Shown: in pieces, positions 1 through 13,866 of the stretch
Numbering within the stretch: the first letter of the stretch is position 1
How the letters are laid out: every line of letters starts with the position of its first letter
Assembly: GCA_024336345.1 (NCBI GenBank)
Contig: JANFOG010000002.1
Span: forward strand, 806,001-870,000
DNA: 64,000 nucleotides
Reading direction: 5' to 3'
Source of the DNA: Mariannaea sp. PMI_226
Lineage: Eukaryota; Ascomycota; Sordariomycetes; Hypocreales; Nectriaceae
Translations under genes and position numbers: made by a program
Notes under the pieces: generated by a model
Database searches by the model: none
The model's input: the letters and a program-made list of their open reading frames with translations, nothing else
Told to the model about the DNA's origin: nothing

Positions 1-3000
1 AGATGAGGGGGGAGGAGTGGTTTTGGCCAAATGGGCCCTGGGCGATGGGGATGAAAGAGAGAGGGGGAAAAAAGAAAAAAGAGACCAACTTCCCCCATCA
101 TTTTCTACCCCATATCTATGCCATAAACTGCACTGTAAGTTGAAGAGTACCTCACCTTACCTACTACCTACCGTAACTTGTAATACCAAGGATCGAAGTA
201 CCCAGAGGTAGGTAGGCGAATAATCAATAGGTAGGTACCCCTTGCCTCAGGTCAATGTTTACCTATAATCCCCAACTTGGTACAAGGCACAGGGCACCAG
301 ACCATTGCGCTTTGACTCACGTCCCAGGCCCAAGAAACCCGCCCGTCCCCACGATGGTGCTGCAAAAGGACTCAGGATTCGAGAATTTCAGCAGAATATC
401 GTCATGCATCTCATCTCAGGAGGAGGACATGAATGAAGTACCCATATCATCGAGGTGTCATAAAAGAAAAGAAAAAAAAAAAGAAAAAGAATTAGGATCG
501 ACACATCAAGATCGACAATCTCAGGGAGGTCGGGGCTCTCATCAAAGACCGTGTCATACCAATCACCAGTCCAAACTGTTGCTACTGCATGTCAGCTCTC
601 TACTGACGGCTCCTCACCAGTGCAATTCATCTTGATTTTTTTATTTATTTTTAACTTGGTTCTCCAACAAGAAGAGACTTCAAATCGCTCACTTTGGGGC
701 TAGGGAAAAATCTTATTGCATCCCTAATGATGAAAGCACGGCTTTGTCTTACAAAATTCTTCGCTATGTTGAGGTTTGATGTATGTATGTGACACCACCA
801 AGTCTTCTGAAACGAGTGAGCCTTTCGTGCCTATTGGCTTCTTCACTGGTGAGACCAGAAGTATTACCCCGACCGGCATTGCCTTGACAGGTTGTTGTTT
901 TTTTTGCTTGGCTTACTTGCTTGCTTGCTTTTCTCTCCCTCTCAATTGATCAATAGCCACTCCCGTGGAACAAAGAATCCCAAACAAAAAAAACTTTCCG
1001 GTAGAGCAGAATGGAGTCACCAAGGCAGCTAGGCAAGGCCTGTTTAGCCTGGTTAGTTGGTAGGCCTTCCCCAGCTTCCTCTCTGGAAACCATGCAACCA
1101 ACCTCGATTAGGGCGATCTTGGACAGCCACGTTAGCTAGCTCAAACACCATAGCAAACCAAGCCCAACGAGCGGCCAAACCGGTGACCAGGCCGGTGACT
1201 AGGCCAAGGAATTAAGCCAGGTCAGGCCGCATCCTTCCGTCTTGGAAAGGTTGGCGGCGGGGGTGCTCTGATATTTTCCGTTAGCCCTTCTTGATCAACT
1301 CCATATTCTACCAACACTGATCCTTCTCGCCACCAGATATAGCGAAGTACTTGGGCATTACACAAAGTTCAGATTTCTTTTCAATCGACTTCAATCCAGT
1401 GCCAACGTAGTACATCGGCATGGAAAAGATCAGTGTCACGCCTTTGCCATGATACGTATGTTTGTATGTAGTAGCATGATCATTTCCATGTGTCAGGCCA
1501 AAGCAAAAACTCCCAAATCCGGAAATGGAGGAGTTAAATCCATGTCGACCTTCTCCACACAGGAAGGGGCCTTGATCAAAGAAAAAAAATCTAGATTTGG
1601 GACATGATAGGGTCAACCCGTGTTGTTATGCAGGCCAAAGCCGCATGTAACGAAATAACCGTTGCCGGTGCAGGCTCAGGTGAGACTGAACTCAGCGGAC
1701 GAGGGCTGCGCCTTGTTACTTCGGCCAAACACAGAAGGGTTAAAATAGCATGTTCAATATTAAGAAGCAACTCTGAAAGCGTCTCTCAAACCTGACGATG
1801 AAAACAACTCACTCGCTGATCGGCTTTGTGAAAAGTCAGGAAGCTGAAGCCTTTTTGACATGGTTCGTAAACTCCATAGTTCCATGGTAGGCAACAATTC
1901 TTTCGTATCAATTTGCAAGGTTAGACTTTCTCCGGGGGGGGGGGGGGGGGGGCTCCTTCATGATCCGTGGCATAGTTGTCTGTGTTCTTGGTAGGCTAGA
2001 GGACTGGGTTTTGATGTGCAGCACAGCGCTTCCAGACCCCCGACTCTTCCTTCTTTCTAGGTGAGGAGGTAATGGGCCACACGAGAATTAAATTGAAGCG
2101 TTATGAGGGCGTTCTTGACCATTCTGGCAGCATCATTTCTGACGGTGGCCCAATAATCTGACGCGGGTGGGTGAGAAGGGCAACAACTAACGTTATCAAC
2201 TACCCACCTCAGGTCCCATGAACTTGGTTGCGGAAGAAGATCGAACCACCAGTATGTGGCATCTGTCGTTTTTATCTCAAATCGGAAAACACCGGGGTGG
2301 TCCAGGTCTGCTGAGATAGTTACAAGCTCAACGGTAGCTTGGTAAAAAAGAAAAAAAAAAGCTAGTAAAAGAAAATAAAAAAGAAGAAGACGATTTAACG
2401 TGGAAATACGGTCCTAGTTCATCGGAAAATGTTAATGTTTATATCGTCAATCGTGGTTTATTGATTCCGCATAGCATCATTAAAAAATGAGCGTTTTTGG
2501 GTTAGAAGGCGCCACTCCCAACAAAGCATTGCGAAGCCTTCTTGGTACGTTAGAGGATCAGCATCGCACAACGCCCAACGATCCACTTGATCTGGCACCC
2601 CTTTCCAACATCAACGGACGTGATCCCGGCATTGTCCTCGCGGCACATCACAGGTGCAACCCTGCAAGGCGTTTGACTAACCTACATCTCGGCGAGAGAC
2701 AATCATGACTCGGGTGACTTGTGTCGTTGCGGAGTCAATTGGTAGGTCCATATCAATCATGTAATCACGCATGGAATTCAGGAAGTGCTTGAAATTGTTC
2801 CTTCTATAGTCCAGACTTAATAGATAGTTCTGGTTGCCGTGTTTGCTATGTAATTGCATTCTGATGGGAACGGTGGATGCTGAAGATGACAACTCCACAT
2901 TGCCACAGCTCGAATGCTGCATAACATCCGCTACCTCTCGACGGGTTGAACGACAAAGTGTGTTTAATCAGCAGAGTTTCTGAAAGCACTATTGGATGGG

Positions 3001-6000
3001 AGTGTGCCTATTTTCAAGGAAAAATCCAATGACAATTGATGGTTTGCCACAGAGCACAGTAGTAGTGGGTGTCAATGATGTTGTGTTTTGATGCTCCAGG
3101 GTTCAATCCACAAGAAATCCTCCTCCTCCTCGGCTGGCCGAAGACATGCTGCCCATAGTTTGACATTGAGTTGAGAAAGGTATTGATTGAGTAATTCATC
3201 AACTCAATAGCTTGCATCAAATGTGATGGGCAAATGCTTGGTTAAAGAAAACCTCTGGTTTTTGCAGGACCGCGTACCCCCAACTTCATCCACGGTCGCG
3301 GCACCGGTCTGCAACTCAATTGCACACTACGATAGGCCACCGTCGAAGATTGGCCAATCCAAGCTAGTGTACAGTAGATACTCGCACTAATTGATCACTT
3401 GCCCTGGTCAAAGACTGTGACAGCGATTAGAAGAGGCAGTTGAAACCTAAGTCGGCTAGACTCTCTCCTTCCATGCTTCAGAAGGTATGCGTTAGAGCAT
3501 TGACAATGCAAGACCTTTGATGAAGCGACAACAAGAGGCGCTGAAAAAAATTTCTCTGTTCCTCATTTATGCAGATGAGTACAGTGCTCTGGAGCAGACC
3601 GAAAAATAAGCCTCGAACCCTAACCGAATGATACGAGACGGCAAAACTGTATCATATCGATTTGGAGGCATGTCTCAGTTGTGATCAGAATGTAGCAGTG
3701 CCCAGGCCAGTATAATCAATCGCTGCTTTTGTGCTGGCGACTCGGTACTTCGTCTGTACTCCCGCACATACCATAAATGGATATTTTGGATGTGTGTGTG
3801 TGCATGTCTGTCAGAAGTCGACAGGGGTGATCCTAGATTCGAAGGATAGCAAGGGTACAATGACCGGGCCCTTGCACCAGGTGGCGGGTTCAGTTTGATC
3901 ACTGGTTTTATTTGACGGTCGAGAATACTGTCGCCGGTGGACCAAAATGCAAGGACATTACGGGGTAGGTCTCCCAGCCTTGGTGCCATGTTCAACGATT
4001 TGGAGATGACTGAGGGGGGGGGAGGTGGTCAATGATACTTCGCCTTCTGATAACAGTGTCGTTTATTATTGCTCCATGCAAACAAACTGGCCAATTTGGG
4101 CTTTGATGAAGCAGAATCGACCTTGGTGTAACAGAGAGCGCCTTGTGGGCATGTGTGTGATTTGCCTAGAAGATAATGCGACGGTGGCGTGTGGGGGTTG
4201 TTCACGATGGTGATACTGGAGTAGTTATCTTTCTAGCTTTGGATACATAGTCCTAAGAAAGGTGCTTCGTACATGTGTCGGGATGGGACGACTTTGCATC
4301 AAGGATGAGGGCAAAAATATGAAGGAAGGGAACGTGTTCGACGTCGCGACTCGGGTAGTGTCTCAAGTTTGGACCTGCCCTGATTGCCGTCCCTTCTTGC
4401 AAGAAGCTGGGGTAAGCAACCTTTGAATCGCGTCGTATCAGTTGTGAGATCTTGCTGCACTTATGCTCTCGCCATCCACTGTTGTCTGCATCGGTGAATT
4501 CTATTTTGGCCAGAACGCTCGCATCATCTTTCGTCCAATCTACAACTGTTCAGGTCCAACATCGCATGGCAGTCGAATGCGAAAATAGGTACCTTGATTA
4601 ACAGCTAACAAGGGGGCGAGTGGAAAGTACTCCCTTCGCGGAGTCGCGGCCTCCACCCTCCTCACGGGCAGGAACTTCCAACGGGTCTCAACGTTGGTTA
4701 TGTTGTCAAAGCGGTCTGCGCATCTGCTGCAGGTTAGGCATGCCGATACGTATTTAGTTCACATAGGTAGCCCGTATGCTTTCATGAGTTGTCAATGGAT
4801 GTCTTATTGGCAATATCGAATGCTGGTTATCATTACTTCGTCACTTTCTTCCTAGGCGCAGATGTCGGGCCACTGGTAAGCCAGTTTGGTGCAGGCCCAA
4901 GTATCTACTGGACTGCAAAAAAGCGGTGATCCTTCACTACCATCTGGGGTGCCCAAAGGAACATGCATCTTCCCTCTTGCGCGCTGACCGACTGGGTATT
5001 ACGGTGGCGATCTCTGACTAGTCAGACCTGTCTTAAAGTACCATGCTGCACCCTCGCCTCGTTCGAACTCGTGTTGGTGCATTATTTTACAACACCTTCG
5101 CGCTGAGTTGAAGCTGAGGAAGCTTTGCCAGTCCTCTGGCTTTCTCCCACATGTGCTGCCATTCATATGTATATCAACTTCGTCTGGTGATGGTCACCAT
5201 ACGTAATAGAGAGACACAACGCGACCCTTGGTAGTAAAATATCTACGGCATTGTAGAGCCGCCTCTGCAATAAAGCCCTAAATAGATGGCATGCTCGATT
5301 CATCAGTAGATCAATGCGCAGCGGCAGAGGCAGTCGGTATACGCTATGAGAAACAGGAGGACGCGTCCAATGTCTTCAAAACCACCATGCGTGCTTCACA
5401 AGTTTCCCACGCTGATGCGGATAGCGTCTCTGTTCAAGACCAAGAGTGGTATCTTATAAGTCGGGTTGAATTATCATATAAGCCTGGTAGCGAAATATCT
5501 TCACCAGAGGTGATGATTCACTAGCCACTACTGACAGCTCACCATCACTACCAATACATCCTTGGTACCTCACAACATTCATCAGCTAGGCTTTCCGTCC
5601 AAAGGAGAGAAAGATGTTAGTTTGTGCATGCCGCCAGGTTCATGGGTTAATGCCAAATATCATGATGCATCATCGACTAATTATACAATCGCTCGCCTGG
5701 ATGGCATATAGGTGGTAAGCCGACAAAGGCTACTGATCCGAATATCGATTTCTTTGACAGGAAATCTAACGACAAAGACGACAAAGTAATTGAACTGAGG
5801 TGACTCGAGCAGTCCCTCGTGAAAGAGGAGCTTTCTAGCTCAAGGCCAGGAAAAAAGGTACTTCGCGTGCCTCACACCCTCTTCGTTGCTAGCGTGCCTG
5901 AGTGAGACGGGGACAGGGATCATGAACCCAACCAGGGCCAGGAATTCGCGACAAGGACCCCGTGGATCCATCCAACCACTCTTCCTTGTCCAACTTGTCC

Positions 6001-8703
6001 AGTTGAGTTCAAGCCTGGCCCTGACCCTCCATCTCAGTGCTTCTCAAGCCCTTCTTTTTTTTCTAGGACCCCAGGCTTGACATCGAATTGCAACGTTTCG
6101 TTAATTATTTATATTGAACAAAGCTATGGGCATTTCCCTTTCGCAAAGAACCATGAATATGCGTCACTAATGTCGCTTGAACCAGCAAACTTCCTGCGTG
6201 TCCCTTATTCTCCTTTCCGTGCTGGTAAGTCCTACTCTCCCCTCTTCGTACTGTACCAGATAACGCTTCGTACAGTACAGGACTGTATCGCTAGTGCCTG
6301 AGGTGGGTGTGGGTAAGGTTTGAACGTGGGCATCTCCCGCTCCTAAGCTGCCACGACCCTCCACATCCACTCACATCGATCTCATCCTCACCTGGTCTGA
6401 AGTTTCCGTCATGATCACTCTTCTTACTCAGTTGCTCACGTCTTCCACCGCATATTCACTTTCTTAGCTCTCACCAATTTTGGCTTTAGCTGCAGCAGAC
6501 GCTGAGCTCATCCCAGTTCAATATATGAGTCTCCTCGATTATCTGCACACAGTATCGTAATACATCAACCTATTCATGTTTCCTACACCAAGCGATCGAC
6601 AGCAACCTGATCTGCCGCAAAATCTAACAGGATTGAGTTCTCCAGAGCTTACAATTCTTCTTACTATGCACCATTTCTTGTAGATTGTAGCCCACTCTCG
6701 GTCTGGGCGTCCTATCACCAGTCTCTGCATCAGTCTTTGGTCCCAATCATCTCCCCCCTCAATCAACCATCCACGTTTCTGCTCATATTAAAGTAGGTAC
6801 TTTGTACCTCTACCTGTTATGACTTTTTTTTTTTCATGCTTTCATTCCCTCTCCCATCTGCATAACTTGGATCATCTCCCGCAGACCATCGTCTATTCTT
6901 CGATTCCGTGTCAACCGAATGTTTTGTCACTTTATTGGTCGAACATCATCAGGGCTCCTCTCTCACTGCCGGCCGAGTAGAACGGAGTGGACGGGAAACG
7001 AAGAATTAGGTAGCAGGTACTTTGTACGTGTACTGGAGTGTCCGCGTTCCAAGTCGATCCACTCACTGCCGCCCGTCAACCCACGCATCCAGAGCGCATG
7101 TCAAACATTCGAAGAAGGCGGGAAACCACCTGAACCTCGACATCGAAGAGAGGGTCTGCAACCCCCTCCCAAGAATAGCCCGCGTCCGCCCTGCCCTGCT
7201 CTGACAGCCATTAAGTCAAAATTTTGTGCCTTGACTTTGCAACTTGCAGGGTAACTCCTCGTTGTCAAACCGTCTCAAGGTACATTATGGACAAGGGGTG
7301 GAGATGGGCACTGGCTAATTAGGAGCCTGTTGGACGTCCTCAATGCCACGCCTAGCGACCTGCCGACACACCAACGCCCCTAGTCTTGTTTCCCTCTGAC
7401 ACGGAGGTAAGTATACTTAGATCCTAGCTCTCGTATATGTACTGCGAAAGCAAATTTCGTATTAGACAGTACCTTAATTTGGAAGCTTGAGCATGTACCG
7501 AAAACGGGGCAGACCAGAACACGGTCCGGTGCCTTTTGGGTACCTAGCCTTGGAAGGTTACCCACCACCACCATTCATCATCCACCACTCACCAACACCC
7601 ACCACACCGACGCTGGCGGCTTGCGTCGACGTTTGTCAAGATAGTACTGTTACCGTATTGGACTGGACTGCCGCTACCTTGGGTACCTTAGGTTTCTTCC
7701 TTCCCGGGCGTGCTCGCCGGGCTTTCTTTGTTGGACTCGATCTCGCACGATTTTTTTTAGGTTCAATACTGGTACTGGAGGTAGGGGACTCATTATCTCA
7801 CAGCTTCTCCATCATAATCTACTTGTCTTAGCTCTTCTCTCCACACCTGGGGCCTCGATCCATCATCGCCGCTGCTGCTGGAGACTTGAGCCTTGTGTTT
7901 CTTTACACTTCTCCCTCGTAAATCATTTCGCAACGCAAGTGCCCTCTGTGAAAGAATCAATCTGCCATCTGGTCTGCGCTGGGGCCGCTGTTTTTCTGCG
8001 TCCTCACATTGACGGCCGCTTCAAGCTCCCTCCTCTTTCTCGGCAGTCGTTTGTCCCTGGGCCGTGAGGTGGGCTCCACGAAATTCCGCGCCGCCGTTGT
8101 CCCAGTCTGGCCCTGCTTGGCCCTGCTGGTCTTACCGGGACCCCTGCCACCAGAGGAATCCCACACAATACCACCCTCGACCCTCCGCGCTTGCGACCTT
8201 TTCACTTCCCGTCCGCAACAACACCGCCTGGGCCAGAGCACCAGCGATTCTTCTTTCGCTTCAACTCAACCCGGACCCGACTCGGCGACATCGAGAACAA
8301 TCCGATCATCTGGATGCCCTCTTGCCAGCTACGATCCCGACACCCTTCGCTTTCTGTTCGATCTTGTCTATTTTTTTGTGATTCACTAGGCGACCTGTTG
8401 TTCGTTGCTCCCATCGTTCGAAAACGCACCATCGCTGCCAACCTGGGGCCGTAGTTAATATTACACGATCCACCGCTCATACCCAACTCTTCGGCCACCT
8501 CATCGCCTCCTCCCCTTGGCCTCTATCTCTCCCCGACCTCAATCTTGACGTCCAAACTCTCCCGACTGCGTGCTCCTCTCCCCCGCCTTGGCAACAATCT
8601 GCTTCTCTTCGTCGCTCGCCTTCACGCGGTTCGCCCTTCGCCTGTCACCTCCAACGACCGCCTTGCCAGCCCGCCTCGTTGCACAAACGACGACTGGCTT
8701 TTT
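1..8703. other. Gene-free 8.7-kb left flank
   Basis: I find no reading frame with a recognisable domain or a plausible spliced gene on either strand; open frames are all under about 130 codons and have a random look. What can be seen: repeated GTAGGTA/TACCTAC words near 150-240, a short TTGC tandem tract near 911-930, a 19-G run at 1934-1952, A- and T-runs, and a TG run near 3787. From about 7830 the DNA becomes pyrimidine-rich on the + strand, as is usual for a filamentous-fungal core promoter and leader, and this part probably belongs to med15. Fast-evolving or non-coding RNA genes cannot be excluded from sequence alone. Confidence 0.6.
1934..1952. repeat. Poly-G tract (19 G)
   Basis: An uninterrupted run of 19 G on the + strand in otherwise unremarkable intergenic DNA. 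The true length is uncertain, because runs this long are unstable in cloning and sequencing. Confidence 0.9.
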
Positions 8704-8730
8704 ATGGATCACCCTTTGAGCCACCTCTAG
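8704..8730 (+). promoter_or_regulatory. Upstream ORF in the med15 leader
   Basis: A complete 8-codon frame (MDHPLSHL, then TAG) lies 293 nt before the med15 start in the pyrimidine-rich leader. It holds the last ATG before the main start codon; the 292 nt between contain none. It matters only if transcription begins upstream of 8704, which the sequence does not settle. Confidence 0.35.
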
Positions 8731-9022
8731 GCACCTTGCAACCCACCAAACCCGTCCTACTCACATTGCTCATAAGGACTTGCCGTGCATATACTTCGTG
8801 CGCGCTTCCAACTTTATTTCCAGTTTTCGCCATTTCTTCCTCTCTCCTCCCTTTCCAACTCTTCTTACCCGAACCCTTCTCTCAATCAACATCCCAGGCC
8901 GTCTCGTCGCCTCCTCCAACCGCGCGTCTTACTCTGGTCCCATCCAACACGCCTTTGTCACGAACCAAGCGACTGCGCGACCTCAATAGACTGGGAATTG
9001 CCCCGACATACCTCCAGCGGCC

Positions 9023-12000
9023 ATGGCGGCCAATATGCAGCATATGGCTGGGGCTGGCCAGATGATGCCGCAGCAGTTGCGCAAGCCCACCAGCAACCAA
9101 CTTCAGCAGATCGTCTACCAGAACCTGGTTCAACATACCCAGCCCTTCACCGGCATCTGTTGGCAGGCCAATGTACCCATCGGTGATCGTATGGGAAAAA
9201 CGATGAATCTGTACGCCTCCTTTCTCCAACTCCTTCCGCCTTGTTCCTCTCCAGGCCGCGAGGCCAAGCATTTGTCGCCCAACTCGGCTAACTGTTCACA
9301 GTATCTCGAACATCGCTCTTGCTATGAATGGTGTGGACTCTATGAAAGCCACCGAGTTCGGCTGTAGTTTTGAGCGTGACATGTTCCACAAATCACCCAC
9401 AAAGGTAACGACTGGCCCTGACTTGTTTGCGTGTTAATTTTTTTTGTTGGGTTCTTGTAGCCCCCACGATGTGTGATTTTAATACTGACCCTTATGGCAG
9501 GAGGTCTACGACACAGAGATGACGAATAAAATTATGGATTTCTACAAGAAACGACAAGCCAACGAACCGAACCTTCAAAACGCCATCAACGCTAACGCGC
9601 AAGCGCAAGCACAAGCACAAGCCCAGGCACAAGCCCAAGCAATGATGAACATGCAGGCGCAAATGGGTCGTGGAATGGGACAAGGCTCTCAACCAGGTTT
9701 CCCAAATATGCAGAACGCTATGCAAGCTGGACAAATTCCCCAACAGCAGCAGGTGGGCATGGGCATGAATATGGGCATGGGCATGGGTGTACCGAATCAA
9801 GCTGGTCGTGGAATCGGACCAAATCAACATATGATGGGGATGCCTGGAAACCAAGCGCGACCTCCGCAGGGATTCCCTAATGAACTATCCAGGCTCTCGA
9901 TGCAGGACAAAGGAAAAGTTGCCGAACTGGCAGCCAGAATGATGAGCAATGCCACTGAGCAAATCAAAACCAATACCAGATTACAACTCCAGCAGCGACT
10001 TCCGCCACAACAATTGGCCGAGTTCCAAGCTCAAGGCAAAGATCCTCTTTTGTGGTTTTACCAAAACCAGGCTTTTCAAGTTCTCAAAGCCAACGCCGGT
10101 CGGATAGGCCCCCAGAATCCGAATGCCGCCCAGGCAGCCTTGATGCAGCAGCAACAAAGCCAGCAATCTCTTCAGAGACAGCAACTTCAACAGCAGCCAC
10201 AACAAGGTCAGACACCACAGCAGCAGGCCATGATGAATGGGGCACAGGCTGGCAATGAATTTTCCCAGTTCGCCACTCCGAACATGGAGAGTATAAAAGA
10301 TCAGCAGCTGAACGGCATCATGGCTCAGCAATCCGGCCAGATGGTTGTCCCAGCGAGCGGCGGACCTAATCGAAACCCCACACCTCAACCGATGGGCCAA
10401 AATATGGTCAATCAGCAAGGACCTAACCAGACTCCTCGCCAAGGTCAGGCACAGCCGCAGCAGCCGACGCAGGCTGCCCAACAAGGCATTAACCTGCAGC
10501 AAATGAAGATGAACCAGGCTGCTCAGCAGTCACAGACACTCCAAGCACAAGCCCAGATGAAGCAGATGCAAAATCAGTCCGGCATGAACGGCAACATGGG
10601 TCCTGCTCAGAGCCCTGCCATGAATACTCTCAACACACCTGTGTCTAGGGCCCCGAACAACATGGGAGCGATGAACAACCAGGGCATGGGCCAGGGTAAT
10701 GTCCAGTTTGGAGACCAACGATTCAATCAAGGAAGTCAGCGACCAAATAACCAGGCTTTCCAGACTATGCTGCAGAGCCTCAGTGCGGAACAGCGAACTG
10801 CAGTTAGCGGAATGCCACCAGAAAAGCTGAATGAGGTCATGCAACGATGGCAAAATCACCGTCAGAACCAGATGTCTATGGCTGGAGGCCAGAATCCGAC
10901 TCAGATGCAAAACGGAATGCCAGGTCAAATGGCCCAGATCAATCCGGCTTTGAGCGGCCAAATGGGTCAGACCATGCAGCAGCCTGCTGGTCCAGGTAAC
11001 GCAAGTCAACAGAACCCTATGGCGCGGATGGCCCAAAATCCTCAGGCTATTGCTATGATGGACTCGATGGATTTGCCCCCTCAAGTCATTGCGCAGCTTG
11101 GTCAGATCCCTGCTGAGGTAAAGAAATGGGGAGCTTTGAAGATGTGGCTCGGTCAGAACAACGTTGCACAGCATGTTAAGACACAGCTTGGCGCAATCCA
11201 GTCCAAACAGTTCCAGCTTCTACTCCAGAAGAGGAATATGATGCCTCAACAACAGAAACAGCAACAGCAGGGACAACCGCAGCAACAGCCACAGCAACAG
11301 CCACAGCAGCCGGCTCAACCACAAAAGCCTCAGCAACAACCGCAAGCTCCGAACCAAACCCAACAGCAACAGGCTCAGCAGTCGCAGCCGGGCCAGAATC
11401 CGATCATGAATACTACGATGCCAAATGCGACTGGTCCTGTTCCCAATGGTCAACCTATGCAGAGACCAATGACGAACATTCCCCCTCAGCTCCTTCAAGT
11501 TACTGCGCAGGAGCTGATGCATATTCGAAACCAGAGACCCAATTTGGCCAACGTACCGGATGAGCAGCTGCGGTTGATGGTGATGCAAATGAAGAGGCAA
11601 AGCTGGATTCAACAGCAGCAAACGCGAAACCAGCAAGCCCAAGGAAATCGACAACAAGCGCAAGTCCAGCAGGGAGCGCAAAATCAAGCTCCTGTGACGC
11701 AAACCCAGATGCAACTCCAACAACAGCAGCAGCAACAGCAACAGCAACAGCAGCCACCACCATCCACACAACCGAGCCAAACACCTCAGCTTCAGAATAT
11801 GCGAGCACCTAATTCTATGGGCCAGAATGCCGCTATGCAACCTGGTGGCCAGAAGCAGGCTAATGCAACACCAACACCAGAGCAAAGAAATGTTAAACCG
11901 CCTGTGAACAATCGAGCTCAACCACCGCAACCGTCGCCAGCACCAGCACCTAAAAACCTGAAGCGCCCAAGTACCGATGAGAATGTTGAAGCTGGTGACA

Positions 12001-12038
12001 ACAAGCCTAATTTGACTCGGCCCCCATCCCAACCCAAT

Positions 12039-12071
<33 letters not shown>

Positions 12072-13866
12072 GTCAAGTCCTACCCGAACCTGACGCCTCA
12101 ACAACTAGCCACTCTTTCACCCGAGCAACGAGCGAAGTATGATCAATTCGTCAAGATGCACATGAGCAGAGCTGCAAACGGTGGTCAGATGCAGGGACCT
12201 GCAGATAATTTGGCCCGCCTTAAAGCTATCGGTCAAGAGGAGCAAAGGCAATCCCAGTCAGAGATCTTGGTTGATATTCCCATGACTCCACAAGAACTAG
12301 CCGATACGGGTGCTAGACTACAACGCATTGTGCTCGATATGAGCAAGATTGGCCGTGGCTTGAGCAAATGGTATGCCATCACTCGTGATGATGCGCGTGC
12401 CAAGATCTTTTTCCGAACTGTACGTCCCTATCCCATATCCTTCACAATTTGTCCGTTTCAACTAACATATTTTGTAGCGATTGCGCATCATCAAGCAATT
12501 TGCGGATGGCGAAAAGATGACTGTCCTCAAGAACATGTTTAGCATTCGCGCCACTGAGATTGATCAGGCCCGAGCCATACTTGAGAGCATGGCTAAGGAC
12601 CTTGCTGCCAGTGTCTATGGACGGGGAATGATGAAGTCAAATAGCCAACAGCAATCTACGCCGCAGACCCAGAATGCCCAGCTCGCCCAGCAATCTCAAA
12701 TGCAACAGCAGCCCCAGCAGCAACAAACCCAACAGCCCCAGCAGCAGCCCTTGCAACAACAAGCTCAACCTGCTGTCCAGGGGAATCAACCTGATGCTCT
12801 CAACGCCACGAGTTTGGAGAAGAACAACAAGGTCAACCAAAAGGCACAATCCAAGACTCAAACGCCGGTCGCTCCTACTACTGCTCAGCCGCCATTCCAA
12901 TTTGGAGCTTCATCCCCCCATGGCAACCCTAGCTATGGTAGCAAAATCAAGGATATGAACCTTCAGATCCCGCCTGCACGCAAGAAGCAGAAGGTCTCCG
13001 GACAGACACCACAAGGTGCCACACCCTCACCTCAACTTGGCAAGAAAGCCTCTCCAGATTTAAGAAGGGCATCGGAACCTCAGGTGCCCCAGAAGCCTAT
13101 CTTTGTCTGCAAGGAACCCGATTGCGAGACGTCTACGATGGGATTCCCAACGGAGCAAAGTCTCCAGAAGCACGTGCTGGAAGAACACACGAAACCCAAG
13201 GAGGATCCTATGAGATTTGTCCAGGAGAATCTCGCCCTCGCCCTGGGGCTAGAAGCAGATGGCACACCAAAGAAGGACCAGAAGCATCCGGAGCCAGCTC
13301 CAGCAATGGGTTTGACAGATTCTAAACAGGGTCAGACACCCGCAGACGCAGCTTCGAAGCAGGGTGCAAGTGGCAAGGCTCAGGATGGCAAAACTGTCAA
13401 GGCTGAGTCAACTCCCAAACTGGCAGACGGCAAGCCAACAGAAGTTGTCGCAACGATTCAAGATCCTTGGGCTAGCTCAACAATTGACCCTCAAAGTTTG
13501 ATGAGCAACCTTGGCCTTGAGCATGGTCTTCGAAATGTTATCAGCGATCTCAATGTGTACCGGTCCTTGACACCAAACGACACACCTGAGTCAAGCAAGG
13601 ACAGTGGATCCAGCGAACCAAACAGTGATATTTCAGAAAGTGCGAACCTCGACTTTGAGTTTGCATGGCAGAATCTTGATACCGACCTGCTTCTTGACAT
13701 GAACAACACAAACTTGGATGGAAGTGTACCCTTGGTTGATGGCAGCACAGTGGATGCGGCCGCGTTGTTGGATCGCAGCAACCCACCCCCAGATTGGGAT
13801 GAGATTCATACCGATTTTTCAAAGCCATTTGAGCTTGACACGAGCTTTTACTCTATGGAATGTTGA
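9023..13866 (+). CDS. med15: Mediator subunit 15 (Gal11/Med15 family)
   Basis: Tail-module subunit of Mediator, which receives activator signals and passes them to RNA polymerase II in the nucleus. Four exons join in frame: 9023-9210, 9302-9404, 9501-12419 and 12478-13866, giving 1532 residues. The start has a good context (GGCC before ATGG). Residues about 15-95 form the KIX-like activator-binding domain, spanning the first three exons. A very long Gln/Met/Asn/Pro-rich middle follows, with pure Q runs of about 12 (near 11720-11752) and 11 (near 12040). Conserved helical blocks include one around the third intron (RLQRIVLDMSKIGRGLSKW, then RLRIIKQFADGEKM). Residues about 1281-1307 hold Cys-x4-Cys-x15-His-x4-His, a C2H2-like finger. 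The C-terminus is acidic. Frames on the opposite strand here are Leu-rich shadows of the Gln codons. Family assignment is firm; exon ends rest on GT-AG and phase. Confidence 0.93.
11719..11752 (+). repeat. CAG/CAA tract encoding poly-Gln
   Basis: A mixed CAA/CAG run inside med15 gives about 12 consecutive glutamines, followed by prolines. A second tract of similar kind lies near 12038-12072. Mixed codons make slippage slower than in a pure repeat, but length variation between strains is likely. Confidence 0.85.

Noticed and set aside
4025..4213. Frame with CVICLEDNATVACGGC, RING-like at first sight
   Set aside because: It stops straight after the second Cys pair, lacks the His/Cys ligands of a RING and has no plausible neighbouring exon.
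9492..12104. Long leucine-rich frames on the minus strand over med15
   Set aside because: They are mirror images of CAG/CAA glutamine codons; the + strand has a clear family match and splice structure.
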